Shown here: one piece after another, positions 53,705 through 63,576 of the stretch
How the letters are laid out: the number at the start of each line of letters is the position of its first letter
Numbering within the stretch: the first letter of the stretch is position 1
DNA from: Draconibacterium aestuarii
GTDB taxonomy: Bacteria > Bacteroidota > Bacteroidia > Bacteroidales > Prolixibacteraceae
NCBI GenBank assembly: GCA_026671195.1
Contig: JAPOHD010000063.1
Span: forward strand, 1 to 64,000
Reading direction: 5' to 3'
Length of the DNA: 64,000 nucleotides
Position numbers and translations under genes: made by a program
The notes under the pieces: model-generated
The model's database searches: none
Told to the model about the DNA's origin: nothing
The model's input: the letters and a program-made list of their open reading frames with translations, nothing else

Positions 53705-56641
53705 ATGAGAAAGCCTGTAAAACATTTATTTGCCTTAATTCTGGTCTTGTCTGTACTACTGTTTATTTCGAATCAACTTACTGCCCAAGAGTACCTTGAT
53801 GACCTAAGATCTCTTCCGATAATTTCAGAAAGCTATACAGAAGGAATTAAAAAGGATTGGTTGATTCAAAAACCGGCTGAAACTGCACAAGTATTCAGAA
53901 ATGAAAACAACGAACTCATTCTTTCAAACGGGATTATTTCTCGCTCGTTTCGGCTTTCACCCAATGCTGCCACAACAAGTTTAAAAGTATTAAGTAAACA
54001 GGAAGAACATATTCGAGCCATAAAACCCGAGGCAGTGCTTTCTATTAATGGATTTACAATAAATGTGGGTGGTTTAACTGGTCAACCAAATTTGGCCTTT
54101 TTATACCCCGATTGGTTGGATAACCTGGAATCCGATCCCCTCTCCTTTCAGTTTACCGGTTTTAAAATCGGAACTCCTGAAAAACGTTTCGAATGGAAAC
54201 AAGAACGACATCATGCTCCAAATGCAGAATGGCCACCCAAAGGAGTTAAACTTCAAATGAATTACAAATTTAATGCGATTGATCCGGAAGAACTGATTGC
54301 TGTGGCACAAGATAGTAAAATGGGAAGAAAAGTACTTTTCAGCGATGATTTTTCCACTATGTCTGATGTTTGGGAAATACGAACAAGCCCTGCACACGAA
54401 AGGAGTTCATTTTACAACGAAGGAAAACCCGGAGAAATATATACTTCCAACAATACCGCCGTTTATGCAGAATACAAACTTCCTGCCGGCACAGGTTTGG
54501 TTGAAACATCGATTGATGCTGGAACCGACCTCAGCGGATTTTGGGGACCGGGAATTGCCCTTGTTTGGGAAGACCGTATTGTAAAATTTAATATGCGTCC
54601 CGGAAATGAATCGGGAATAAAAAATACCGACGCCTGGCATTTTACCGTTTTCGATGGAACTAAAGAAAATACACGTGCAGGCGGCAAAGAAAAAGTGGAC
54701 TTTAGCGGAACATGGATATTCCGGCTTAGAATTGATGGCACCAAAGTATTCTGCGAAGCCAAACCCAAAGATGGAAAGTGGAAAACATACGAAAGCATTG
54801 ATTTTGGTCGGGCAATTCCTGATCCCATTTCTGTTAGAATTGGGAAACTAGGTAGAAATGCCAGCGGCGAAGACCATGAATATCCGGGAGAACTGGTCCG
54901 CCTGAAAATGAACAGTTTTGCAGCCTACGGCACTATAAACCAGGATGAAATTGAGAAGCTAAATTCAAATTTAAACGATCTGCAAAACCTTGCAGTTTCT
55001 GTAAATTATGAATTATATGATGGTGTCCCGGTGCTATCGAAATGGGTAAGCATACAAAACAACTCAAATAAACCGGTAAAGATTGATCATATCATATCTG
55101 AATACCTTGGAATTGCCGATCATAATCCTTACGGCGATTACCGCGAGCGTGAAGATCTGAAAGTAAAACCTAATATTCATTTTGAAACTGATTATGCCTT
55201 TGCAGCCATGGCAGCAAAAGTAGCCAATAAACAAACGGTTCACTGGGAATCGGACCAGGAGTATGTAACACAAATTTCGTGGGTACAGGATATTCCGAAT
55301 ACAATGCGAATTTTTCCCGATAAGGGTTATCATTCACAAGTAGCTGCGGGTGAATCGTTTGAATCCATCCGAACTTTTATTATTCCATTCGACTCGTACG
55401 ACAAAGAACGAAATGGTTTGGCGCATCGAAAAATGTATAGGATAGTGGCGCCGTGGGTTACCGAAAATCCGATGATGTTCCACATCACCAGCTCGAAATG
55501 GGATGATTATGTAAATGGAGTAAATCAGGCTGCAGAAGTGGGTTACGAGATGGTAAATTTTTCGTTTGGCAGTGGTTTTAATCCTGAAGATGAAAGCCCA
55601 CAAAACTATGAGCAGATGAAAAAATATGCTGCCTATGCCGATAGCAAAGGAATAAAAATAGGAACCTATTCTTTGTTGGCATCAAGGCGGATAAGTGAGA
55701 AAGATGATGTGGTGAATCCTAAAACAGGAAAAACAGGTGGTTTTGCCACATTTGGGAATTCGCCCTGTTTAGAAAGTGAATGGGGTCAGGAATATTTCAG
55801 AAAAATGTATCGGATGTTCTCGGAAACCGGATTTAAAACGTTTACGCACGATGGCAATTACCCGGGCGATGTTTGTGCATCGGAAAACCACCCGGGACAC
55901 GAAGGTTTGGGCGACTCGCAATATAAACAGTGGAAAAAAATTACCGATTTTTACAAATGGTGTAAAAGCCAGGGCATTTATTTGCGCGTACCCGACTATT
56001 ATTATCTTTCAGGATCGAACCAAAACGGAGTTGGTTACCGCGAAAATAACTGGTCGTTGCCACGCCGTCATCAATTAATCCATACGCGTCAGAATATTTA
56101 TGATGGCACATGGGAAAGCACCCCATCGATGCGCTGGAGTTTTATTCCGTTGGCACAATACCATGGTGGTGGAGAAGCTGCAACAATTGAACCTCTTCAC
56201 GATCATCTCGACCATTACGAAATGATGCTGGTTAGCAATATCGGAATGGGAATTCAGTCGGCAGTGCGAGGTCCCCGCCTATATGATACTCCAGAAACAA
56301 AACTTATGGTAAAACGTGTTGTTGCCTGGTACAAAAAGTATCGAAACATATTGGAAAGTGATATTGTTCATTTACGTCGTGCCGATGGTCGCGATATTGA
56401 TTATATGATGCATATAAATCCAAAGTTGAAAGAGAAAGGATTTTTACTTGTGTTTAATCCCACCGATAATGTAATTCGCAAAAAAATAACGGTTCCGCTT
56501 TATTATACAGGATTAACTGATGTGGCCCAAATCAGGGAACAGGAACATACTGCAAAAACTTTCAAACTAAATCGCGCATACGAAATTGAAATGGAAGTAG
56601 AAGTTCAACCCAACGGGTATAATTGGTTTGTAATCGAATAA
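53705..56641 (+). CDS. Clan-D-like glycosidase (GH36/alpha-galactosidase-type) with an inserted LamG-like domain
   Basis: Encodes 978 residues from ATG 53705. A signal peptide (about 1-28) is followed by an N-terminal beta-sandwich resembling GH36 proteins (LILSNGIISRSFRLSPN). Residues about 210-408 look like a separate concanavalin/LamG-like sandwich (VLFSDDFSTMSDVWEIR to NSFAAYG) inserted into that module. A TIM-barrel follows (about 480-850); candidate catalytic Asp716 sits in FTHDGNYPG, and Asp764 in RVPDYYY may be the acid/base. A C-terminal beta-domain ends the protein. I cannot assign a family number with certainty; alpha-galactosidase-like activity is inferred. Confidence 0.72.
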   Translation: MRKPVKHLFALILVLSVLLFISNQLTAQEYLDDLRSLPIISESYTEGIKKDWLIQKPAETAQVFRNENNELILSNGIISRSFRLSPNAATTSLKVLSKQEEHIRAIKPEAVLSINGFTINVGGLTGQPNLAFLYPDWLDNLESDPLSFQFTGFKIGTPEKRFEWKQERHHAPNAEWPPKGVKLQMNYKFNAIDPEELIAVAQDSKMGRKVLFSDDFSTMSDVWEIRTSPAHERSSFYNEGKPGEIYTSNNTAVYAEYKLPAGTGLVETSIDAGTDLSGFWGPGIALVWEDRIVKFNMRPGNESGIKNTDAWHFTVFDGTKENTRAGGKEKVDFSGTWIFRLRIDGTKVFCEAKPKDGKWKTYESIDFGRAIPDPISVRIGKLGRNASGEDHEYPGELVRLKMNSFAAYGTINQDEIEKLNSNLNDLQNLAVSVNYELYDGVPVLSKWVSIQNNSNKPVKIDHIISEYLGIADHNPYGDYREREDLKVKPNIHFETDYAFAAMAAKVANKQTVHWESDQEYVTQISWVQDIPNTMRIFPDKGYHSQVAAGESFESIRTFIIPFDSYDKERNGLAHRKMYRIVAPWVTENPMMFHITSSKWDDYVNGVNQAAEVGYEMVNFSFGSGFNPEDESPQNYEQMKKYAAYADSKGIKIGTYSLLASRRISEKDDVVNPKTGKTGGFATFGNSPCLESEWGQEYFRKMYRMFSETGFKTFTHDGNYPGDVCASENHPGHEGLGDSQYKQWKKITDFYKWCKSQGIYLRVPDYYYLSGSNQNGVGYRENNWSLPRRHQLIHTRQNIYDGTWESTPSMRWSFIPLAQYHGGGEAATIEPLHDHLDHYEMMLVSNIGMGIQSAVRGPRLYDTPETKLMVKRVVAWYKKYRNILESDIVHLRRADGRDIDYMMHINPKLKEKGFLLVFNPTDNVIRKKITVPLYYTGLTDVAQIREQEHTAKTFKLNRAYEIEMEVEVQPNGYNWFVIE

Positions 56642-56816
56642 CTGGGACAACAGAATGGAAAAGGAGAAAATAATGCGAACAAAAACTGATTTTTTCACTA
56701 TTTTTTTTTCAAATTCTTTGTCAGTGTAAAAACAATTTCTACTTTTGCACGCACGAAAAACAAACGAGCGAAGTTGTTTCCAAACAATGAAAGAACCAGC
56801 AAGTTTGAGCTCATTT

Positions 56817-56904
<88 letters not shown>

Positions 56905-56915
56905 AAAAAATATTT

Positions 56916-56990
56916 CGGGATGTAGCGCAGTCCGGTTAGCGCACCTGCTTTGGGAGCAGGGGGTCCCAGGTTCGAATCCTGGTATCCCGA
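56916..56990 (+). tRNA. tRNA-Pro (UGG), copy 1
   Basis: Acceptor CGGGATG/TATCCCG, anticodon loop TTTGGGA (UGG), T-loop TTCGAAT, discriminator A. 75 nt, no encoded CCA. It lies 12 nt after tRNA-Ser, so the two are likely co-transcribed. Identical to the copy at 57049-57123. Confidence 0.96.
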
Positions 56991-56998
56991 CTTTAAAC

Positions 56999-57030
56999 AA
57001 AGGAGTTACTTTTTATCTAACTCCTTTTAT
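56999..57030 (+). terminator. Terminator after tRNA-Pro copy 1
   Basis: AAAGGAGTTA/TAACTCCTTT stem (arms 56999-57008 and 57018-57027) with TTTT. It ends the tRNA-Ser/tRNA-Pro transcript. Confidence 0.7.
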
Positions 57031-57048
57031 ATTATGAAATATTTATTT

Positions 57049-57123
57049 CGGGATGTAGCGCAGTCCGGTTAGCGCACCTGCTTTGGGAGCAGGGGGTCCC
57101 AGGTTCGAATCCTGGTATCCCGA
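57049..57123 (+). tRNA. tRNA-Pro (UGG), copy 2
   Basis: Identical 75-nt sequence to copy 1. Here CCA follows the discriminator (57124-57126), probably by chance. Its upstream (ATTTATTTCG) and downstream terminator resemble those of copy 1, so the unit including the terminator was duplicated. Confidence 0.96.
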
Positions 57124-57129
57124 CCAATG

Positions 57130-57167
57130 AAAAAAAGGAGTTATACGAAAGTTTAGCTCCTTTTTTG
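57130..57167 (+). terminator. Terminator after tRNA-Pro copy 2
   Basis: AAAAAAGGAG (57131-57140) pairs with CTCCTTTTTT (57157-57166). The core sequence is related to the terminator after copy 1, with a different loop. Confidence 0.7.
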
Positions 57168-57247
57168 TTTTATAGTGTCGTATTTTTTGTCGCAAATTGG
57201 GATCACATTGAAATTCCGGTGGAGTAAAAGATTATTATAAAACATTC

Positions 57248-58624
57248 TTAATACCCATAACAGAAATCGCTATCACGGACTTGTTCTGCCCAGTTTTTTA
57301 TTAGTTTACGGTGCTTTGCCAATACATCACAAAAGTTGATGTTTTTAGCAAGATTATTCATTTCCAATGGATCTTTTTCCAAATCAAAAAGTTGCTCACG
57401 ATTTTCACCATTATCATAAATGCAGTATTTATATTTTTTAGTTCGAATCATCCGGCCTTTCCCTCCCAATGGTTTTGCTCCTTCGGCAAACATGGTTTCC
57501 GATACAACATATACTCGTTGTTGAATATTATTTCCTTTTATAACTGGCAGTAACGATTGTCCCCTCATCCCAATAGGATTTTCAACTCCGGCAATATCCA
57601 AAATAGTAACAGGTATATCAAGTGCATTCGACACCAACCCTGAGTAAACTTTTTTACTGGTTTTTCCTTCCCACGAAATAATAAGAGGAACGCGCGTAAC
57701 CTGATCGTACAAAACCTGTTTCTGGTTCCAATGATGCATGGCTATTCCTTCACCATGGTCGCTGGTAAATAACACTACTGTATTTTTACCATAAGTACTC
57801 TCTTCCAATGCGCGTAAGATTCGTCCTACTTCTGCATCCACTTTTTCAACAAGACGGTAATACCCCCACAGATATTGTCGCCAGGTTAATTCATTCCAAT
57901 CAGCAGTTGGGTACTGTTTAAATGAGTTATTTTGTGCGACGCGGATAACCGAAGGCTCGTTCGAAGAAACCTTAAAATTAGTTGGCAGTGGTGGTAATTT
58001 TCCCAGATCGGAAGGAGGCAAGGCTATCCGACCGTCTGGCAGATTGCTTCCATCTGCATTAGCTCTGGCCAATTCGCATACATTATGCGGATTCATTAAC
58101 GAAACAGTTAAGAAAAATGGATGATCATGTTCTTGCCCCAAATAATTAATGGCTGCTTCGGTTTTTGCATCATCCTTGCCTACGTTGTCATAATTTTCAT
58201 AACCGGCTTTTTGTGGCGAGGTTCCCACATGCCATTTACCAATATAATAGCATTGATATCCTGCTGCCATCATCAGGTTTCCAAGCATCGGGAATTCTCC
58301 TTTAATTTTCATCTGATTATTTTCAATTCCCAACTCATGCGGATATCGGCTCGTTTGTAATGAAGAACGGAAAGGCAAACACAGGGGTTGCGTTACATAG
58401 TTTCTGGTGAAACGAATTCCGGAAGAGGCCAGCTTGTCAAGAGCCGGTGTTTTCAAATACTGATTTCCCGCACAACTCATGGCATCTGCAGTTTGTTGAT
58501 CGGTGATAATCAACAGAACATTAGGTGCTTCCTCTGTTTTTTCGGCCATTAGTTTACCGGTACTTATTCCATGAAAAAGCAAAACAAGCAAAATTAGTTT
58601 TATTGGTCCCATCAGTCGTTCCAT
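57248..58624 (-). CDS. Sulfatase with variant formylglycine motif
   Basis: Encodes 458 residues from ATG 58624. The signal peptide (about 6-27, ILLVLLFHGI) is followed by the sulfatase core with NVLLIITDQQTADAM (metal ligands, about 35-49) and the C82-L-P-F-R86 signature, in which Phe replaces the usual Ser; it keeps C-x-P-x-R. SRYPHELGI replaces the second signature, and GKWHVG is conserved. Likely an S1-family glycan sulfatase. An upstream ATG at 58687 would overlap the galactosidase gene by 13 nt and give no signal peptide start, so 58624 (or 58612) is preferred. It follows the galactosidase gene in an operon. Confidence 0.88.
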   Translation of the reverse strand: MERLMGPIKLILLVLLFHGISTGKLMAEKTEEAPNVLLIITDQQTADAMSCAGNQYLKTPALDKLASSGIRFTRNYVTQPLCLPFRSSLQTSRYPHELGIENNQMKIKGEFPMLGNLMMAAGYQCYYIGKWHVGTSPQKAGYENYDNVGKDDAKTEAAINYLGQEHDHPFFLTVSLMNPHNVCELARANADGSNLPDGRIALPPSDLGKLPPLPTNFKVSSNEPSVIRVAQNNSFKQYPTADWNELTWRQYLWGYYRLVEKVDAEVGRILRALEESTYGKNTVVLFTSDHGEGIAMHHWNQKQVLYDQVTRVPLIISWEGKTSKKVYSGLVSNALDIPVTILDIAGVENPIGMRGQSLLPVIKGNNIQQRVYVVSETMFAEGAKPLGGKGRMIRTKKYKYCIYDNGENREQLFDLEKDPLEMNNLAKNINFCDVLAKHRKLIKNWAEQVRDSDFCYGY

Positions 58625-58674
58625 AGTTAAATATATTCGATTAAAAATTTCGGGATTTATACCTCCCGGTTCAA

Positions 58675-60747
58675 TTATAGTTTCCACACAAGAACTCCGG
58701 CTGTCGTTATTTCTTTTTCCCCCACCAAAATTTCTGCATTTCCCGGAAGATTCATCTCATAAACCGTATCCGAATAGTTCATTGCAATTCCAAAACCATC
58801 GCGGTATTCGACAACTATTCCTTTTGGATAATTTTCTATACCTATTCCCAATCGCTTATACAGTTTTTCAAGTACAGTCCATTCCAGGTCACCGTTATTA
58901 CTGTCGGCACCAACATAAGTTACTGTTCCGTTACCAATTTTATTGAATGTAACAGCCGGTTTACCCGCATAAAAATCGCCGGAATAAGTTCCCCAAATTT
59001 CAGTATTCGACACAGGATTTAAAATATCGCCCCAACTTGTCCAGGCAAATTTTTCATTGTCTAAAAGGATCGTATCCGGTGCATAAGGTCTTAATAAATC
59101 AAAAAAATCAATTTCGCCTCCAATCAATTCATACAACGGTTCAGCATGTTTGGCTTCCCATAAGTGGCCCTTCTCATCCTGATGACCGGTACGACACGAC
59201 ATTATGAGATTCCCACCATTTTTTACGTACGTCGTTAGCTTTTTAATTAAATCACGACTCATTTGCTGGTAAGCCGGCACAACAATAACCGGATATTCAG
59301 AAAAATTCAATGTTTCACGAATAAAATCGACCGGTGCACCAAAAGCTTTTAATGGTTTATAATATTTCAAAATATGTTCTTCTGTATTCCATACCTCAGT
59401 TTGTTTGTTCTGATTAATTGCAACGGTATTATCAGGATCGTATAAAATGGCAGTTTTTCGTTTTGAGTACTCCTCCGGCACTTTATCTGCAGTTGAATTA
59501 TTACGCAATAAATTAATTTCATCCATGAACTTCTCAAATTCCAGTCCTCCCGGAGTTGGAGTAACACCATCGGTGCCAACAATGCCGTAATGATACTGCT
59601 CATATCCGTAAATCGGAGCTCTAAACCGATAAGTGCAGGTAAATTTGCTTCCTCCTGCAAAAACATGCCACAACCATAAATGAACAGCTCCCGGAAGTGG
59701 TTGTGAATTTATCGATCCCCAATTCACTTGCCCGGGTTGCAACTCCATAACACCATACAATGGCGACAAGCGTCTAAAGTAATCGTTGGCCATGGCAATT
59801 CTCGAATACTCCCCTACACGATAGCCATTCCGACCAATTCCCGGATGTTCGCCATAAACCATGTAACGTGTATAACTTATAAAATCGAGTTCTTTACTTG
59901 CACCAACATAACGCGCGTCGTAATACGGGATATAATTTGTTGTGATCCATTGTTTTGGATTGGCATATTTACGAATGGTTACAGCTTGTTCATCCAGGAA
60001 AGTGGATGTTTCCTCATCGCAAAAACGACTGTGATCCAAACGTTGATAGAAGTTCATTCCCCACTGTTTGTGTTTTGGAATATTAATTTGGGCAAAATCA
60101 GTATAAGTGCCGCTCCAGAAATTTGTACCCCATGCCTTATTCAATGCATCAATAGTATTGTATTTGTTTTTTAACCAACCACGGAACCGCTTTTGTGCAT
60201 CTTCTCCGAAATCAGTATTGGTAGCCGGTTCATTGTCCAGTTGCCATCCAATTATGCGGTCATCGTTTCCATAATGTTTTGCCAGCTCAACGATCATTTT
60301 CTGCGAATATTCGCGATAATATTCGTTGGAAAAAGAAGCATGCTGACGTGAACCATGATCGTAGGTTGTACCATCTTCATTTGTTTTCAAAATATCAGTG
60401 TGTTTACGCACCAGCCAAACCGGTGGAGTTGCCGTTGAAGTACACATTACAACTTTTAAGTTGTATTTTTCGGCTAAATCAACTGCTCTGTCCAACCAGA
60501 AAAAATCGTAAACACCCTCCTCCGGTTCCAATTGTGCCCACGCAAATTCGGCAAAGTGAGTAAACTCAAAACCCATTTCTGCCATTTTTTTGAGATCCCG
60601 CTCCCACTGCGACTCATTCCAATGTTCGGGGTAATAATAAGCACCAACCGTGGTTAATTCCTGGGGCGGAAAATAATCATCGATTTGCTGTGCAAATGCA
60701 CTTATAAATAAAAAGGCTGCTATTGAAAAAGCAATAATTTTTCTCAT
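58675..60747 (-). CDS. Exported GH42 beta-galactosidase
   Basis: Encodes 690 residues. Signal peptide (1-19, ending SAFAQ) precedes the GH42 TIM barrel (about 30-400). The acid/base is Glu173 in WQLDNEPA and the nucleophile Glu335 in VMELQPGQ, both in the GH42 positions. A trimerisation-type flavodoxin-like domain (about 430-600) and a C-terminal beta-domain follow. It cleaves terminal beta-galactose from oligosaccharides. The export signal places it in the periplasm, unlike many intracellular GH42. It lies 51 nt before the sulfatase gene, so both probably handle one (possibly sulfated) galactan-type substrate. Confidence 0.93.
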   Translation of the reverse strand: MRKIIAFSIAAFLFISAFAQQIDDYFPPQELTTVGAYYYPEHWNESQWERDLKKMAEMGFEFTHFAEFAWAQLEPEEGVYDFFWLDRAVDLAEKYNLKVVMCTSTATPPVWLVRKHTDILKTNEDGTTYDHGSRQHASFSNEYYREYSQKMIVELAKHYGNDDRIIGWQLDNEPATNTDFGEDAQKRFRGWLKNKYNTIDALNKAWGTNFWSGTYTDFAQINIPKHKQWGMNFYQRLDHSRFCDEETSTFLDEQAVTIRKYANPKQWITTNYIPYYDARYVGASKELDFISYTRYMVYGEHPGIGRNGYRVGEYSRIAMANDYFRRLSPLYGVMELQPGQVNWGSINSQPLPGAVHLWLWHVFAGGSKFTCTYRFRAPIYGYEQYHYGIVGTDGVTPTPGGLEFEKFMDEINLLRNNSTADKVPEEYSKRKTAILYDPDNTVAINQNKQTEVWNTEEHILKYYKPLKAFGAPVDFIRETLNFSEYPVIVVPAYQQMSRDLIKKLTTYVKNGGNLIMSCRTGHQDEKGHLWEAKHAEPLYELIGGEIDFFDLLRPYAPDTILLDNEKFAWTSWGDILNPVSNTEIWGTYSGDFYAGKPAVTFNKIGNGTVTYVGADSNNGDLEWTVLEKLYKRLGIGIENYPKGIVVEYRDGFGIAMNYSDTVYEMNLPGNAEILVGEKEITTAGVLVWKL

Positions 60748-60984
60748 TATGTAACTTTACATGGTTAATAAGATGATCAGAACGACTCAGAAACAATGTA
60801 TGAATTCCCATAAACAAAATCGACAAATGAACATTATTGATAATTCTTCAAATCTGTATTTTTATTGTTTTCTATTTTGATCTTTTTTAAGCTGCTAAAA
60901 ATAAATAATTGAAACAGATTACCGCACTTCTGTTATTCGTTTTTAAATTCTTAAAAGCGTCATAACTGGGTTTGCTAACTAAAG

Positions 60985-63330
60985 TTAGTGTTTCATTGAA
61001 GGGGGCACTTCTTTAGTTCCCCATTCTTTATTTGGTTCGAGACCTAAATCAATATCGAGTTCACCTCCTCCGGCAAATTCAGAATGATAAAACCAGCAGT
61101 TTTCCATTGCTTTTCCATTTAGCTTTGCCGACTGAATGTAAATATTTTCCGGCTTGTTTCCGGTTGTTTTAATTACAAATTTATTACCCGGATAATAATC
61201 GTTATTTAACTGAATGGTTACTTCGTCAAAAAGCGGACTGGTAATTTCGTAGTAAGGTTTTATGGCTGCACCGCCATCAACCTCGAACAACCCTATTGCC
61301 ATTAAAACTCCCAGAGCTCCCATTTGTCCCTGATCTTCATCTCCTTTGTATCCGTCGTACGGCGTAATGTCACCATAAGCTTCTTTCACCTTACGTACCC
61401 ACTTTTGTGTCAGCCACGGTGCACCCGAATAATTAAACAAATGTGCCATTCCGGTTCCCGGTTGGTTCCCATAATCAATCCAGTTAGACGCATGATTTTT
61501 ATTCATCCCAACAAAATCAAGTTTTTCACCTTCTTCAAACGATTTATTCAGGAAATCAGTATAAACCTGCTTCCCTCCAAAAAGATCGATCAAACCACCC
61601 ATATCCTGTGGTACAAAATGGGTATAAATAGCCGAATTACTTTCGCAAAATCCGCGGGCATTAAATCCTTCAACCACCGGCTGAAAATCGTTCATCCAAC
61701 TCCCATCCATTTCACGCGGATGAATCATTTTTGTTACCGGATTCCATAGATTTCGATAATTCAACGAACGTTCATTAAACAAGTTGTAATCACTGGTTTT
61801 ACCCAACGCCAAAGCCATCTGTCCAAGACACCAGTCTTCATAAGCATATTCCAGCGTCATCGATGCTCCATCTTTGTGGCCGCCTTTGGCTTTAATTCCT
61901 TCCGGAATCCAGCCCTGTATTACGTAATATTGCATGCCGCCTCCAAAGGCAGGATTATTGTGCTCGTATCCGGCATGATCGCGTGAACCGCCAACAAAAG
62001 CATTTTTTCGTAATCCTTCGTAGGCTTTTTCAACATCGTAGTTTTTAATTCCTTTATTATAAGCGGTTGCAAAAAACGGAACCGACGGATCGCCAATCAT
62101 TACAAAAGTGTAATTTCCGCCCGACGGGCCGCGTGGAATCAATCCTCCATTTTGGTACATATCAACCATGGTATTGCAAAAGCCATCCATTACCTCGGGA
62201 TAAGCCATCGACCATAAAATATTAAGTGACCAGTGACTTCCCCACCAGGCATCGAAATTATAATGCGGGAAAAGTGGCTGGCCATTTTCATTCAAGCGTA
62301 CCGTCCTTATTTGTGGTTTATCGCCGGTCATATCCATATACTTTCCATCCACATCGCTGATTATGCGTCGTCCTAACAACGCCCTCCATAAATCGGTATA
62401 AAATTTAATTTGCTGTTTTTCAGTTCCCCCCGAAATTTTTATTCTTCCCAGCCAGTCATTCCAGGTATCCACCGATTCGTCAACCACCTTGTTAAAATTC
62501 CAATGATTGATTTCAGTTTCCAGATTTTTACGTGCCTGCTCGGTACTTACATATGAAATTCCAACCTTCATCAGAATTTCTTCCGCTTTGTTTGAATCAA
62601 AAAACAAAGCAGCACCGGCATTTTCTCCCTGAATCGTATCGGGTGTTATTTCCAATAATTCCTTATTCACCCACCCCTTTATCGACTGAAAAGGATGACT
62701 GAGCTTTGCCACAAAATATACCGGCGTGTCTTTGGGACGGCGGCCGGTTCTGCTCAGAACCTGAACTCCGGCGATTTCAGTATCGCTAACTTTCCACACT
62801 TTTGAAAAAACCGTTGGACCATGTGCCAGTTTGGCTCCTGTATCAAAAATAATTGAGTTCTTTTTTTTCTCAGGAAATGTATATCGATGAAAACCAACAC
62901 GTGTGGAAGATGTTAATTCGGCAGTAATTTCATAATCGTCGAGAACGACTTTATGATAACCGGGCTTGGCAATCTCTGTCTCGTGACTAAAAGCCGAACG
63001 ATATTCGTCCATTCCGAGGTGTCCTTTAAATTCGCCCGTGGTTGGCATAACGGCAATTCCGGCCAACTGCCAGGCATGCACATGACTAAAACAACGAATG
63101 GAATCGCTATCGTACAAATAACCCGAACTCCAGGTTGCATCGGTGTCCGTATCAGGACTGAGGTTTACAAGTCCAAACGGGCGACAGGCCGAGTTAAAAT
63201 AAAACCAACGGGAATTGTGCGTGTCGATAAAAGGATTGACCAAATCAGCAGGTGATTGTTGTGCTTTTCCATAAGGAGCAATTAAAAGAAAAAGGTTAAA
63301 CAGAAAAATTAGTTTAGGTACTTTATTCAT
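60985..63330 (-). CDS. Exported GH92 alpha-mannosidase-type glycosidase
   Basis: Encodes 781 residues. Signal peptide (1-23, ending GKAQQ). The GH92 fold begins with VNPFIDTHNSR and FGLVNLSPDTD (N-terminal beta-sandwich, about 30-260) and continues with an (alpha/alpha)6 barrel containing the conserved QPGTGMAHLFNYSG and DEDQGQMGALGVLMAIGLFEV (about 640-720) regions. GH92 members are Ca-dependent exo-alpha-mannosidases acting on N-glycans and mannans. Linkage specificity cannot be read from this. Same strand as the galactosidase, with a 237-bp gap. No GH18 or GH85 endoglycosidase is nearby. Confidence 0.92.
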   Translation of the reverse strand: MNKVPKLIFLFNLFLLIAPYGKAQQSPADLVNPFIDTHNSRWFYFNSACRPFGLVNLSPDTDTDATWSSGYLYDSDSIRCFSHVHAWQLAGIAVMPTTGEFKGHLGMDEYRSAFSHETEIAKPGYHKVVLDDYEITAELTSSTRVGFHRYTFPEKKKNSIIFDTGAKLAHGPTVFSKVWKVSDTEIAGVQVLSRTGRRPKDTPVYFVAKLSHPFQSIKGWVNKELLEITPDTIQGENAGAALFFDSNKAEEILMKVGISYVSTEQARKNLETEINHWNFNKVVDESVDTWNDWLGRIKISGGTEKQQIKFYTDLWRALLGRRIISDVDGKYMDMTGDKPQIRTVRLNENGQPLFPHYNFDAWWGSHWSLNILWSMAYPEVMDGFCNTMVDMYQNGGLIPRGPSGGNYTFVMIGDPSVPFFATAYNKGIKNYDVEKAYEGLRKNAFVGGSRDHAGYEHNNPAFGGGMQYYVIQGWIPEGIKAKGGHKDGASMTLEYAYEDWCLGQMALALGKTSDYNLFNERSLNYRNLWNPVTKMIHPREMDGSWMNDFQPVVEGFNARGFCESNSAIYTHFVPQDMGGLIDLFGGKQVYTDFLNKSFEEGEKLDFVGMNKNHASNWIDYGNQPGTGMAHLFNYSGAPWLTQKWVRKVKEAYGDITPYDGYKGDEDQGQMGALGVLMAIGLFEVDGGAAIKPYYEITSPLFDEVTIQLNNDYYPGNKFVIKTTGNKPENIYIQSAKLNGKAMENCWFYHSEFAGGGELDIDLGLEPNKEWGTKEVPPSMKH

Positions 63331-63576
63331 GATATGACTGTTTTTAATATTCAGCTATTCCTATCGATATAAAAAAAGCAGGAAACTACTTCGTTAATCG
63401 TGCATTTTTACATCGGTATCAAAGGTAACAGAATCTACAAAAAACACCTACTTCTTAACTTCCAAGGTGAATTTCTATATTACAAAATCTATCATATAAA
63501 CGTTAAGAGGATTACTAAAATACCTTAGACACAAATCATCCTGGCGCTTGCTGACAACTTATGTTTCCAGGTTAAG

